From NCBI RefSeq assembly GCF_027947575.1, contig NZ_CP116256.1, positions 5,084,001 through 5,148,000 on the forward strand: a stretch of 64,000 bases of DNA. Direction: 5' to 3'. The position numbers and the translations under genes were made by a program. This document shows, in pieces, positions 43,276 through 51,909 of the stretch. The stretch is from Streptomyces rubrogriseus. Lineage in GTDB: Bacteria > Actinomycetota > Actinomycetes > Streptomycetales > Streptomycetaceae. The notes below the pieces were generated by a model, which was given only the letters and a program-made list of their open reading frames with translations, was not told where the DNA came from and searched no databases. How positions within the stretch are numbered: position 1 is the first letter of the stretch; each line of letters begins with the position of its first letter.

Positions 43276-44784
43276 CTACGCCGGCGCGACGGTGCCGCCC
43301 GGCCCCTTCCCCCGGGGCGACTTGCCCTTGGGCAGCGCCAGCTTGATCTCCTCCCGCAGCTCCTGGATCTTCGGGTATCCGGCGTACTCGGCGGTGAGCC
43401 GGTACATCTGACGCAGCCGGTCCCAGGTCCGCTGGGAGGAGTTCGAGCCCATCGACACCAGGGCCAGGCGCGCGTACCGGTCAGCCTGTTCGGGGTCGTC
43501 GGCGATGAAGCAGGCGGAGGCCATGGACAGGTAGTCGAAGATCTTCGACCGCTGCCGGCCGTCGATCCTGAGGGCCAGGGCCTTGTCCGCGTAGTGCTGG
43601 GCGTGCGCGGCGGCTCCCGGTTCGAACTCGGCGAGCGTCCGGTAGGCGAGGGCCTGCATGCCGTACAGGTCCTCCTCCTTGAACGTCTGCATCCAGTCCG
43701 GGGGCGGCACGTCCGCCTTGTCGGAGACGAAGAGGTCCTCGGCCCGTCCCAGGGTGCGGCGCATCGCCTGGCCCTTGCCCATCGAGGCCTGGGCCCAGGC
43801 CTCGATGGTGTACAGCATGGCCTTGGTGCGCGGCAGTACCTGTTCGCCGGAGCCGGACTTGGCGAGCTTCATGAGGTCCAGTGCCTCGTCGGGCTTGCCC
43901 AGGTGCACCATCTGGCGGGCCGCCCGGGACAGGGCCTCGCCCGCCCGCGGCCGGTCGCCGCCCTCGCGCGCGGCGTGTGCGGCGATGACGAAGTACTTCT
44001 GGGCCGTGGGTTCCAGGCCCACGTCGTGCGACATCCAGCCCGCGAGGACGGCGAGGTTGGCGGCGACGCCCCACAAGCGGCGCTGGAGATGGGGTGGGTG
44101 GTGGTAGGCGAGCATGCCGCCCACCTCGTTGAGCTGGCCCACCACGGCCTTGCGCTGGAGGCCGCCGCCCCGGGCGGCGTCCCAGGCGCGGAACACCTCG
44201 ACCGAGCGCTCCAGTTCCTCCACTTCCTGCGACCCGATGGGGGCGGCCTCGTAGCGGTCGAACCCGGCGGGGTCGGCGTGCAGGGGTTGGTGGAGGTCGG
44301 GGGCGTCGGCCGCGAGGGCCGGGTCGGTGTGCAGCCAGTCGTGCATGGCGCTGCTGAGTGCGGAGCCCGCGGCGAGCGCGGCGCCCGCGCCCACCAAGCC
44401 GCGTCGGTTGAGCATGAGGTCCATTCCCGTGAATTCGGTGAGGACCGCCGCGGTCCGCTCGGGCGCCCACGGCACGCCGTCGGGATGCTCTTCGCTCCCG
44501 TCGTGTGGCCGTTTCCCCGCACGCCCGTGCCGGACCAGACCGAGGTCCTCGATGGTCACGACACGGCCGAGACGCTCGGTGAACAGAGCCGCCAGCACCC
44601 GCGGCACCGGATCGCGCGGGATCTCTCCCATGTCGATCCACCGCCGCACCCGCGAGGTGTCGGTCGCCAGCTGGGGGTGGCCCATGGCCGCCGCCTGCCG
44701 GTTGACCAGCCTCGCGAGCTCGCCCTTGGACCAGCCGGCCAGGCCGAACAGGTCCGACAGACGGGTGTTGGGTTCTTTGCTCAC
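43276..44784 (-). CDS. nsdB: NsdA/NsdB-family TPR regulator of development and antibiotic production
   Basis: 502 residues from GTG 44784, with GGGGG six bases upstream. The N-terminus WSKGELARLVNRQA followed by TDTSRVRRWIDMGEIPR is the helix-turn-helix-like part of the NsdA/NsdB and S. griseus ORF1590 family. The remainder is helical with TPR-like units (for example AHAQHYADKALALRIDG and DDPEQADRYARLALVSMG). NsdA and NsdB are negative regulators of antibiotic production in S. coelicolor. The nsdB label relies on recalled location. It is divergent from a phosphotransferase gene across 300 bp. Confidence 0.82.
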   Translation of the reverse strand: MSKEPNTRLSDLFGLAGWSKGELARLVNRQAAAMGHPQLATDTSRVRRWIDMGEIPRDPVPRVLAALFTERLGRVVTIEDLGLVRHGRAGKRPHDGSEEHPDGVPWAPERTAAVLTEFTGMDLMLNRRGLVGAGAALAAGSALSSAMHDWLHTDPALAADAPDLHQPLHADPAGFDRYEAAPIGSQEVEELERSVEVFRAWDAARGGGLQRKAVVGQLNEVGGMLAYHHPPHLQRRLWGVAANLAVLAGWMSHDVGLEPTAQKYFVIAAHAAREGGDRPRAGEALSRAARQMVHLGKPDEALDLMKLAKSGSGEQVLPRTKAMLYTIEAWAQASMGKGQAMRRTLGRAEDLFVSDKADVPPPDWMQTFKEEDLYGMQALAYRTLAEFEPGAAAHAQHYADKALALRIDGRQRSKIFDYLSMASACFIADDPEQADRYARLALVSMGSNSSQRTWDRLRQMYRLTAEYAGYPKIQELREEIKLALPKGKSPRGKGPGGTVAPA

Positions 44785-45084
44785 TACAAGCCCCCAGGTT
44801 CTCGGCTGAGTTGACAGTAGCCCCGTGCGGGTTGCCGGGCGACTATTCGCCACCGTTCGCCAGGGTGCGCCAGATGGTGTGCCACGGGCGGCCGGGTGTC
44901 AGGTAGGAATGCGCCACCCCGACCCGGTCGCCGCGGGGGTACTCCCCAGGGTGGCCCCCGGCGGCCGGTCGGGCGGCGCGACGGCTTTCGGAAGACGTGC
45001 CGCCCCGGTACCGAACGGACTGGACCGGACCGGCACCCCTCTTCAGGCAGGCACAGCAGGCACACGAAGGGATCTGTCTCGCCC

Positions 45085-46227
45085 ATGTACGCAGCATCGT
45101 CCTCCGTGTCCGCCCCGCAGCGCGCGCTGCACCCCCGCCCGACGGCGGGCGGCGGCCCCTATCTCGCCCCAGCGCGTCCGGCGGCCCCGGTGCTCGGGGC
45201 CGGCAGGGCGCGGCTCGGCGCGGGGCCCGGCACCCAGCCGCTCAGCGGGAGAATCGACCTGTCCGGCCCCCAGGGGGCCCAACTGCGCACGGCGATCGCC
45301 GCCGTGCACCGGATCTGCCCCGAGTTCTCCCCCGTGCAGGTGCTGCGCCGCAGCGGACGCTCGGTGCTCCTGGTCGGAACGACCGGGCGCAGCACGGCGG
45401 TGGCCAAGTGCTTAGTGGACCACTCCCCCGCTTGGGCGGAACGAAGCCGGCACGAGATAGGGGCATACCGCTCGTTCGTCCGGCAGCGCCCTCCGGTGCG
45501 GGTGCCGAGACTGATCGCGGCGGATCCGGACAACGGCACGCTGGTCATCGAGCGGATGCCCGGAAGGGTGGCGGCGCTGCAACGGCATCCCCTGGAGGCC
45601 CCGCCGCGGGCGGACATCAGGGCGGCGATCGGAGCGGTCTGCCGGCTGAACGCCTGGCGGCCGCCGGCCGGCACCTTCGACGCCCCACTGGACTACGCGG
45701 CCGGGATCTCCCGCTACCACGAGCTGGGGCTGCTCACCGACCGGGACCTGGGCGACCTGCAGAAGCTGCTGCACGGCATCGCCCACGCGGGCGGGCGCCA
45801 GGGCATGGGCCAGTTCTGTCACGGTGACGCGCTGCTGTCCAACGTCCTCATGTCCCCGGCCGGTCCGGTGCTGGTGGACTGGGAGCACGCGGGCTGGTAC
45901 CTGCCGGGCTACGACCTGGCCACACTGTGGGCGGTCCTCGGGGACGCTCCGGTGGCCCGCCGTCAGATCAGCCAGATCGCCCAGTCGACGGGCACGGCCG
46001 CGCGCGACGCGTTCCTGGTGAACCTGATGCTCGTACTGACCAGGGAGATCCGTACGTACGAGACGGCCGTGCAGCGTTCGATGCACGACCCGGTCGGGGC
46101 GACGCCGGGGCCGGCCCACCCGGGTGCCGCGCCGACCGGCGAGGAACAGCGGCTGCTGCTGCGCCGGTTGCACGACGACTGCCAGCTGGCCCGGCGGGCC
46201 GTGCGGGCGGCGGTCGGCACGCGCTGA
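45085..46227 (+). CDS. Aminoglycoside-phosphotransferase-family protein
   Basis: 380 residues from ATG 45085. The kinase-like catalytic loop is [13 protein letters not shown] (HGD and the Asn), followed by [21 protein letters not shown], the DWE replacing DFG. The first 55 residues are Pro/Gly-rich and probably disordered. Family members phosphorylate antibiotics or small metabolites, or act as choline or fructosamine kinases. There is no support for a resistance role here. Its divergence from nsdB suggests a shared promoter region. Confidence 0.85.
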   Translation: MYAASSSVSAPQRALHPRPTAGGGPYLAPARPAAPVLGAGRARLGAGPGTQPLSGRIDLSGPQGAQLRTAIAAVHRICPEFSPVQVLRRSGRSVLLVGTTGRSTAVAKCLVDHSPAWAERSRHEIGAYRSFVRQRPPVRVPRLIAADPDNGTLVIERMPGRVAALQRHPLEAPPRADIRAAIGAVCRLNAWRPPAGTFDAPLDYAAGISRYHELGLLTDRDLGDLQKLLHGIAHAGGRQGMGQFCHGDALLSNVLMSPAGPVLVDWEHAGWYLPGYDLATLWAVLGDAPVARRQISQIAQSTGTAARDAFLVNLMLVLTREIRTYETAVQRSMHDPVGATPGPAHPGAAPTGEEQRLLLRRLHDDCQLARRAVRAAVGTR

Positions 46228-46252
46228 CGGGACCGCGCGAGAGGACGACGGT

Positions 46253-46293
46253 GCGCGGTGTGCCCCTCCGACAGGGGGGCGCACCGCGCTTTT
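46253..46293 (+). terminator. Rho-independent terminator after the phosphotransferase gene
   Basis: A 14-bp stem (46253-46266 with 46276-46289) containing one G-U pair is followed by TTTT at 46290-46293. It begins 26 bp after the stop codon. Confidence 0.8.
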
Positions 46294-46519
46294 CGTGTCC
46301 GTCCGCCCGGGTGTGCGCAGGGGCCACAGGTGTACGCCACTGACGCCCCGCAGGCCCGCGGGCCGTCGCCACGAAACTCGCCGAACCCCTTGCTGACGTG
46401 GGAAATCACCGCCATGACGGCATGATTGACGGATCGTCGGACCGCCGGGTACGACTGACCCAGCCCGGCCCCGCACGCCCGTCACGTCCCCCCACGCCCG
46501 ACCGTCACAGGAGGCCGTT

Positions 46520-48457
46520 TTGCGAGGATCCCCCGTCGTGCCCGCCCTGGCCACCGCGGCACTGCTGCTGCCGCTGCTCGGCGCGGCCCCGTCGGCCGCC
46601 GCTCCCACGGAGGCACCACCCGCCCCGGACCGACTCCAGCGGGCGTTCGCCACCGCGGCGGCCGAGTACCACGTGCCGCAGAGTGTTCTGCTCGGCGTCT
46701 CCTACCTCCAGTCCCGCTGGGACGCGCACGGCGGCGCGCCGAGCGTGACCGGCGGCTACGGCCCGCTGCACCTGACCGACGCCCGTACGGCCCTGGCCGG
46801 GGCGTCGCACCACGGCGGGGGCTCGGAGGACCCGCGCGGCGACGACGCGCGCGCCGCGCTGCACCCGACCGGCGGTGCCACCGTGCCGTCCGGCGACCTG
46901 CCAGCCCGGCTGACCACGCTGCCGAGGGCCGCCGAGCTGACCGGAATGAGCCCCGAGGCGCTGCGCACGGACCCGGCCGCGAACGTGGCCGGCGGTGCGG
47001 CGCTGCTCGCCGCCGCGCAGCGCGACCTGGGTGAGCCGCTGAGCGCGGACCCGGCGGACTGGTACGCGGCGGTGGCCCGCTTCTCCGGCGCGGAGGACTC
47101 CGCGACGGCGGCGGCGTACGCGGACGACGTCTACGAGGTCATCCGCACGGGTGAGCGGCGCACCACGGACGCCGGCCAGCGGGTCTCGCTGGCCGCCCGC
47201 CCCGGCGTGGCGCCGGACGTCTCACGGCTGGACGGCGCCGGCCTGCGCGCCGCCTCCGCCGCCGGTACGGAGTGCCCGAGGTCGGTGTCCTGCGAGTGGG
47301 TCCCGGCCCCGTACGAGGAGTTCGGCGACGGCGACTATGGCAACCACGACCTGGGCACCCGGCCGGCCTCCCAGCGGATCCGCTACATCGTCGTGCACGA
47401 CACGGAGGGCACCTGGAACGGGGTCCTCAACATGGTCCAGGACCCCACCTATGTGTCCTGGAACTACACGCTGCGCTCCACCGACGGCCACATCGCCCAG
47501 CATGTGAAGGCGAAGGACGTCGCCTGGCACGCGGGGAACTGGTACGTCAACGCGAAGTCGATCGGTCTGGAGCACGAGGGTTTCCTGGCGGAGCCGGACG
47601 CCTGGTACACGGAGGCGATGTACCGGTCGTCGGCGCGGCTGGTGAAGTACCTGGCGAAGAAGTACGACATCCCGCTGGACCGGCAGCACGTCCTCGGCCA
47701 CGACAACGTGCCCGGCACCACGACGGCGACCATCCCGGGCATGCACACCGACCCGGGCCCGTACTGGGACTGGCGGCACTACTTCCAGCTGCTCGGCCGG
47801 CCCTTCCAGCCGACCGCCGGGAAGAAGTCCTCCCTGGTGACGATCCGCCCCGACTACGACGCCAACCGCCCCGGGTACACCGGCTGCGAGACGGCGGGCG
47901 AGCCCTGCGCGCCGCACGGCTCCAGTGAGGTCCGGCTGTACGCCGACCACGACGTGAACGCGCCGCTGATCAAGGACATCGGCCTCGGCACCACCCCCAC
48001 GACCGGGGTGAACGACCTGTCCTCCCGGGTCTCCACGGGCCAGCAGTACGCGGTGGCCGACCGGTGGGGCGACTGGACGGCCATCTGGTACCTCGGGCAG
48101 AAGGCGTGGTTCCACAACCCGCCGAAGAGCCCGGCCGCGGTGCCCGCCTCCGGGCGGGTGCTCACCCCGAGGAAGGGCCTCGCGAACGTCCCGGTGTACG
48201 GGCGCGCGTACCCGGAGAAGGCCGCCTACCCGGCGGACGTGCCCGCCCAGGCCGTGTCACCCCTGCCGTACACCCTGCCCGCGGGGCAGAAGTACGTGGT
48301 CGGTGAGAAGGTGCCCGGCGAGTACTACTACGCGGTCACCTTCGACGAGGCGTCCCACCGGGTGGTGACGGGCGAGGACCAGTACTACGAGATCCAGTAC
48401 GGTCACCGGGTCGCGTACGTGCGCGCCGCCGACGTGACGGTCTCCGCGGCCCGGTAG
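46520..48457 (+). CDS. Secreted N-acetylmuramoyl-L-alanine amidase (PGRP/amidase_2)
   Basis: 645 residues from TTG 46520, behind AGGAGG five bases upstream. Sec signal peptide about 1-28. Residues 35-180 resemble a lytic-transglycosylase-like or structural helical domain (VPQSVLLGVSYLQSRWD). The amidase_2 domain spans about 285-430: IRYIVVHDTEGTW, VAWHAGNWYVNAKSIGLEHEGF and HVLGHDNVPGTTTA carry the zinc and catalytic residues. The C-terminal 200 residues contain SH3-like beta repeats that may bind cell wall. It cleaves the amide between muramic acid and the stem peptide. Confidence 0.9.
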   Translation: MRGSPVVPALATAALLLPLLGAAPSAAAPTEAPPAPDRLQRAFATAAAEYHVPQSVLLGVSYLQSRWDAHGGAPSVTGGYGPLHLTDARTALAGASHHGGGSEDPRGDDARAALHPTGGATVPSGDLPARLTTLPRAAELTGMSPEALRTDPAANVAGGAALLAAAQRDLGEPLSADPADWYAAVARFSGAEDSATAAAYADDVYEVIRTGERRTTDAGQRVSLAARPGVAPDVSRLDGAGLRAASAAGTECPRSVSCEWVPAPYEEFGDGDYGNHDLGTRPASQRIRYIVVHDTEGTWNGVLNMVQDPTYVSWNYTLRSTDGHIAQHVKAKDVAWHAGNWYVNAKSIGLEHEGFLAEPDAWYTEAMYRSSARLVKYLAKKYDIPLDRQHVLGHDNVPGTTTATIPGMHTDPGPYWDWRHYFQLLGRPFQPTAGKKSSLVTIRPDYDANRPGYTGCETAGEPCAPHGSSEVRLYADHDVNAPLIKDIGLGTTPTTGVNDLSSRVSTGQQYAVADRWGDWTAIWYLGQKAWFHNPPKSPAAVPASGRVLTPRKGLANVPVYGRAYPEKAAYPADVPAQAVSPLPYTLPAGQKYVVGEKVPGEYYYAVTFDEASHRVVTGEDQYYEIQYGHRVAYVRAADVTVSAAR

Positions 48458-48478
48458 CCCGCTGCCGGGAGCCGGGTC

Positions 48479-48976
48479 TCAGCCCTGCTGGAAAAGCTCC
48501 GCCGGGAGCGGCTTCAGCAGGGCGTACAGGTCGTCGGTGATGGGGCGGTCCCAGGCGGCGATGGTCACCAGGACGCCGTCGCTGCGGTCGAACTGGACGC
48601 AGGAGATCCGGCTCTCGGAGAGCTTGAGGCGGCGCACGATGAGCAGGTTGTCGCCCTGCATCACGGGGACGTCCTCGGCGCCGACGACCGTGATCTCCTC
48701 GTCGTTCTCCAGCGCGAGCAGCAGCTGGGCCACCTCGAAGGGGATCTCTCCCTCGGGGACCTCGCGGGCCGGTGAGCCGTCCGGGAGGTTGCCGATGATC
48801 ATCGCGGGGCCGCGGCCGCCGAACAGGTCGTAGCGCAGGAAGACGCCCTGACAGCTGCCGTCGGGCGCGGGCAGCAGACCGGCGCCGAGATTGCCGGGCC
48901 AGTCGCCCGGGTCCATGGCCAGTACGTCGAAGTCGGGCCCGGCGGGCGTGGCGCTGCGGCGGCGGAGGAACGACAT
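48479..48976 (-). CDS. Hypothetical protein
   Basis: 165 residues from ATG 48976. I do not recognise the family by name. It opens with a basic start (SFLRRRS), then mixed alpha/beta sequence with WPGNLGAGLLPAPDG, EGEIPFEVAQLLLALEND and a C-terminal VLVTIAAWDRPITDDLYALLKPLP. No signal peptide, membrane helix or metal motif is visible. Codon use is typical, so it is a real gene. The amidase gene is convergent, with 21 bp between stops. Confidence 0.7.
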   Translation of the reverse strand: MSFLRRRSATPAGPDFDVLAMDPGDWPGNLGAGLLPAPDGSCQGVFLRYDLFGGRGPAMIIGNLPDGSPAREVPEGEIPFEVAQLLLALENDEEITVVGAEDVPVMQGDNLLIVRRLKLSESRISCVQFDRSDGVLVTIAAWDRPITDDLYALLKPLPAELFQQG

Positions 48977-49034
48977 GCCGCCATGGTACGTGGCCGGGGG
49001 CCGGGAACGGCGTGCGGGCGGCGGCCCGGCCGGG

Positions 49035-49637
49035 CTACGCGGTCCGCCGCTGCCGGTCCTGGTGGCGGGCCACCCTGGCCCGGTTGCCGCAGGAGGGCCT
49101 GCACCATTCCTGCCGGGGGTGCTCCTTGAGGAAGTAGCGCACGCAGCGCGGCGCGTGGCAGGCCCGCAGCCGTTTCAGGTCGGGCCCCGCGAGGAAGCCG
49201 ATCACGGCCTGGGCGAGGGCGGCTGCGAGGTCCGCCCGTACGCCCTGCGCGGGGGCGGCGCGCACGACGGGCCCGGCGGCGTCGGCCCAGGCCAGGACGG
49301 GGACCGTGGGGGTGCGGGCGGCGGCCTCGTTCAGGAGCCGCAGGGCCTGGGGCACGGGCAGCAGCCGGGCGGCGTCGGCGGGGCTCGGCTCGCCGGGGCG
49401 CACGGCGCGGGCGAAGAGGGCCCGGGCGGCGGCCCGTACGTCGCGTACGGCGGCCAGGGTGGACGCGTCGGCCTCGAAGACCTCGGCGTCCGGCACCACG
49501 CCGGGGTGTGCCCAGGCCCAGGCGGTGAGCCCGGCCGGGTCGGCCAGTTCGTCGGCGACGCCGCCCTGCCCGTCGTGCCGGACGGTCAGCGCCAGGTCGA
49601 GCGCGATCCGGGTGTCCCTGCTGGCCGAGTCCTGCAT
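49035..49637 (-). CDS. CGNR zinc finger / ABATE domain protein
   Basis: 200 residues from ATG 49637; GTG 49655 would add six. The N-terminal stress-induced helical domain (ABATE-type) spans about 15-130, with LAAVRDVRAAARALFARAV. The C-terminal CGNR motif is complete: RLRACHAPRCVRYFLKEHPRQEWC, then SCGNRARVARH. The zinc finger with the CGNR loop is proposed to bind DNA, and these proteins are probable transcription regulators. No regulatory target is suggested by the surroundings. Confidence 0.9.
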   Translation of the reverse strand: MQDSASRDTRIALDLALTVRHDGQGGVADELADPAGLTAWAWAHPGVVPDAEVFEADASTLAAVRDVRAAARALFARAVRPGEPSPADAARLLPVPQALRLLNEAAARTPTVPVLAWADAAGPVVRAAPAQGVRADLAAALAQAVIGFLAGPDLKRLRACHAPRCVRYFLKEHPRQEWCRPSCGNRARVARHQDRQRRTA

Positions 49638-49673
49638 GCGGCCGATGATAGGCACGCCGGGCCCGGCGGGGTG

Positions 49674-50576
49674 TCACTCCTGCGAGGGACCGGGGGGCAC
49701 CACCGCGATCGGGGCCGCCGCGTGCAGCAGCACGGCGTGGGTGACCGAGCCCATCATCCGGGCGGGGGCCAGCAGGCGCCGGCGGTGCCGGCCGACGACG
49801 ATCAGGTCGGCGTCCTTGGAGGACGCGACCAGGTTTCCGGCGGCGTCGCCGGGCACCACGTGGGTGTCGGCCCGGACGTCGGGGTGGCGTCCGCGGTAGG
49901 GGGCGAGCAGGCCGTCGGCCAGGACCCGGGTCTCGCTCTCGATGGAGACCTCGTCGATCACCAGGGGCATCATCTGGCCCGCGGCGGCCCAGGTCTGCAC
50001 CGGCCACGGGTAGGCCGCGACCACCTGGAGGCGGGCGCCGCGCAGCCCGGCCTCGGTGAAGGCGAAGGACAGGGTGGCGTCGTCGGGGCTGTCCACGTGC
50101 AGGCCGACCACCACCCGGGGGCCGGGTTCGGCCGGTGCCTCGCCGTGGACCTCGCGTCCGGGCCGGGGCACCACGACGACCGGGCACTCCGCGTCGCGGG
50201 CGGCGGCCATGCCGTTGGAGCCCAGCAGCAGGCCGGCGAAGCCGCCCCGGCCCCGGGAGCCGAGGACGAGCAGCTGGGCGTCCGCGCCCAGTTCCGGCAG
50301 CAGGGCACCCGGAACGCCTTCCATGCCCACGTACTCCGTCGGCACCGCGAAGGCCCGTCCCTGAAGGTGCGCCCGCGCCTGGTCGAGCGCGGGGTCCTCG
50401 GCGGTGTCCGGCGGGCCCGCGACCAGGACGTCGGTCTGGGCCCAGGCGGCGTACTGGCGCACGTGCACCACCCGCAGGGGTGCCTCGCGCCGGTGGGCGG
50501 CGTCGAGCGCCCAGTCCAGGGCGCGCAGGCCGTCGTCCGAACCGTCGACCGCCGCGATGACCGGCAGGGTGCTCAT
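49674..50576 (-). CDS. Universal stress protein, tandem UspA domains
   Basis: 300 residues from ATG 50576, behind GGAGGTGAGG. Two Usp units: residues 1-150 (VIAAVDGSDDGLRALDWALDAA, then LVLGSRGRGGFAGLLLGSNG) and 155-300 (VVVGLHVDSPDDATLSFAF, then LIVVGRHRRRLLAPARMMGSV). The first keeps the ATP-loop pattern GxRGxG; the second is looser. It is the second tandem-Usp gene in the window after the one at 1-703. A role in stress or dormancy is inferred from the family. Confidence 0.93.
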   Translation of the reverse strand: MSTLPVIAAVDGSDDGLRALDWALDAAHRREAPLRVVHVRQYAAWAQTDVLVAGPPDTAEDPALDQARAHLQGRAFAVPTEYVGMEGVPGALLPELGADAQLLVLGSRGRGGFAGLLLGSNGMAAARDAECPVVVVPRPGREVHGEAPAEPGPRVVVGLHVDSPDDATLSFAFTEAGLRGARLQVVAAYPWPVQTWAAAGQMMPLVIDEVSIESETRVLADGLLAPYRGRHPDVRADTHVVPGDAAGNLVASSKDADLIVVGRHRRRLLAPARMMGSVTHAVLLHAAAPIAVVPPGPSQE

Positions 50577-50660
50577 GGGTCCTCACCTCCGGAGTACGGA
50601 CTTCCCCCCGGCGGCGGACCGAACACCCCGGTTCGGCCGGTCGGCGCACCCCGCGGTGTC

Positions 50661-50903
50661 CTACGTGAGGTCGAACTCCCCTTCCCGCGCTCCCGACACG
50701 AACGCGCCCCATTCCGCCGGGGTGAAGATCAGGGAGGGGCTCTGCGGGCTGCCGCTGTTCCGCATGGCGATGAATCCCTCGACAAAGGCGATCTGGACAT
50801 CCCCCAGGCCTCGGCTGCTGGACTGCCACTGCGCGTTGCTGAGATCCAGCTCCGGCTTGTCCCAGCCCATGAGCGTGCGCTGGTGGGTGGTGCTCTCGGC
50901 CAC
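50661..50903 (-). CDS. DUF397 domain protein
   Basis: 80 residues from GTG 50903, with GGAGGAG eight bases upstream. DUF397 core: WQSSSRGLGDVQIAFVEGFIAMRNS, then LIFTPAEWGAFVSG and EFDLT at the end. In Streptomyces these small proteins usually sit beside an XRE regulator and may act as its antitoxin-like partner (WhiJ-type clusters). Here no such regulator is adjacent, so this copy is an orphan. Confidence 0.9.
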   Translation of the reverse strand: MAESTTHQRTLMGWDKPELDLSNAQWQSSSRGLGDVQIAFVEGFIAMRNSGSPQSPSLIFTPAEWGAFVSGAREGEFDLT

Positions 50904-50940
50904 GTCCGTGCTCCTCCCGGTTTCGTCGTCCGCGGCCAGC

Positions 50941-51846
50941 CTAGCGACCGGGTTCGACCGCCGACAGGCCACGTGGGAAGTGCCTTGCGGGGAGATGCGA
51001 AGGAGATCGGTTCGGTCCGAGGAAGGTGGCGATCCGGTGGGTGAACCAGCGCGGGTCGTCCAGCCACGGGTAGTGCCCGGCGCCGGGCTGGACGGCGAGC
51101 TCGGCGCGCGGGAAGACGTCGGCGCAGCGGCGCGCCAGCTCCGGGCTGGGGCCGCCGTCGCGCTCACCGGCGAGGACGAGCACCGGGGCGAGGCAGCGGG
51201 CGAGCGCGGCCCTGGTGGCGGGCGGGTCGAAGGCGTCCGGGGAGAGGAAGACGTCGCCCGCCCCGTCGTTGCTCTCCTCGTCGGCGCGCGCGTCGTGTGC
51301 GCGGGCCGTGTCGTCCCAGCGGCCGAAGAAGAAGGGCGCGAACACGGGGTCGAACTCGCCGGTCCCGGCGAGCCAGGCCCGGAAGGGCCCGATGGCCTCC
51401 TCGAACCACGGCTCGTCCGCGCGCAGGAGCGCCGCCCGGAGCCGGTCCTCGGGCGTCGCCGGCATGTCCAGGGCCCAGGGGGTGGCGGTGACCAGGACGA
51501 GCCGTGACACCCGTTCCGGGTGGCGGGCGGCGTACAGCAGGGCGAGGCTGCCTCCGGCCGAGTGCGCGAGGAGGTCCATGCGTGCGAGGCCGAGGTGCTC
51601 GCGCAGTGCCTCCACGTCGGCCACGAGCCGGTCGCAGCGGTATGTCGCAGGGTCCTGAGGGACGGCGGAGCCGCCGGTGCCGCGCAGGTCGAGGAGGACC
51701 AGCAGGCGGTGTGCGGCGAGGCCGCCCAGGTCGCCGAGGTAGCTGGACGCGCGCATGGGTCCGCCCGGCAGCACGACCAGCGGGTCCCCCTCGCCGCGTA
51801 CGTGGAAGGCGAGGCGGGTCCCGTCGTGGGCGGTGAAGGTCTGCAT
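50941..51846 (-). CDS. Alpha/beta hydrolase
   Basis: 301 residues from ATG 51846. Nucleophile in LLAHSAGGSLALL, oxyanion loop VVLPGGPMRASSY, Asp near LVLAGERDGGPSPEL, and His in QPGAGHYPWLDDPRW. The family includes proline iminopeptidases, haloperoxidase-like enzymes and esterases; the VLPGGPM loop favours a peptidase-like member, but this is uncertain. It is followed on the same strand by the DUF397 gene. Confidence 0.88.
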   Translation of the reverse strand: MQTFTAHDGTRLAFHVRGEGDPLVVLPGGPMRASSYLGDLGGLAAHRLLVLLDLRGTGGSAVPQDPATYRCDRLVADVEALREHLGLARMDLLAHSAGGSLALLYAARHPERVSRLVLVTATPWALDMPATPEDRLRAALLRADEPWFEEAIGPFRAWLAGTGEFDPVFAPFFFGRWDDTARAHDARADEESNDGAGDVFLSPDAFDPPATRAALARCLAPVLVLAGERDGGPSPELARRCADVFPRAELAVQPGAGHYPWLDDPRWFTHRIATFLGPNRSPSHLPARHFPRGLSAVEPGR

Positions 51847-51909
51847 GGCGCCGATCCTCACCGTCCGCCGCGCTGCCGCGCAACGGGGTTGGGGAACCGG
51901 GCCCCGGGT

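Noticed and set aside
44937..44942. GGGTAC in the nsdB-phosphotransferase gap as a SigB-type promoter
   Set aside because: No GNNT occurs 14 to 16 bases upstream.
45085..46227. Antibiotic resistance gene
   Set aside because: The family name refers to aminoglycoside phosphotransferases, but the family is broad and there is no resistance or biosynthetic context.
46447..46452. GGGTAC upstream of the amidase gene as a SigB-type promoter
   Set aside because: The nearest GNNT is 19 bases away, outside the accepted spacing.
46294..46519. Possible ydaO/c-di-AMP riboswitch before the amidase gene
   Set aside because: Cell-wall hydrolase genes in Streptomyces often carry one, but the conserved motif blocks and pairing were not found.
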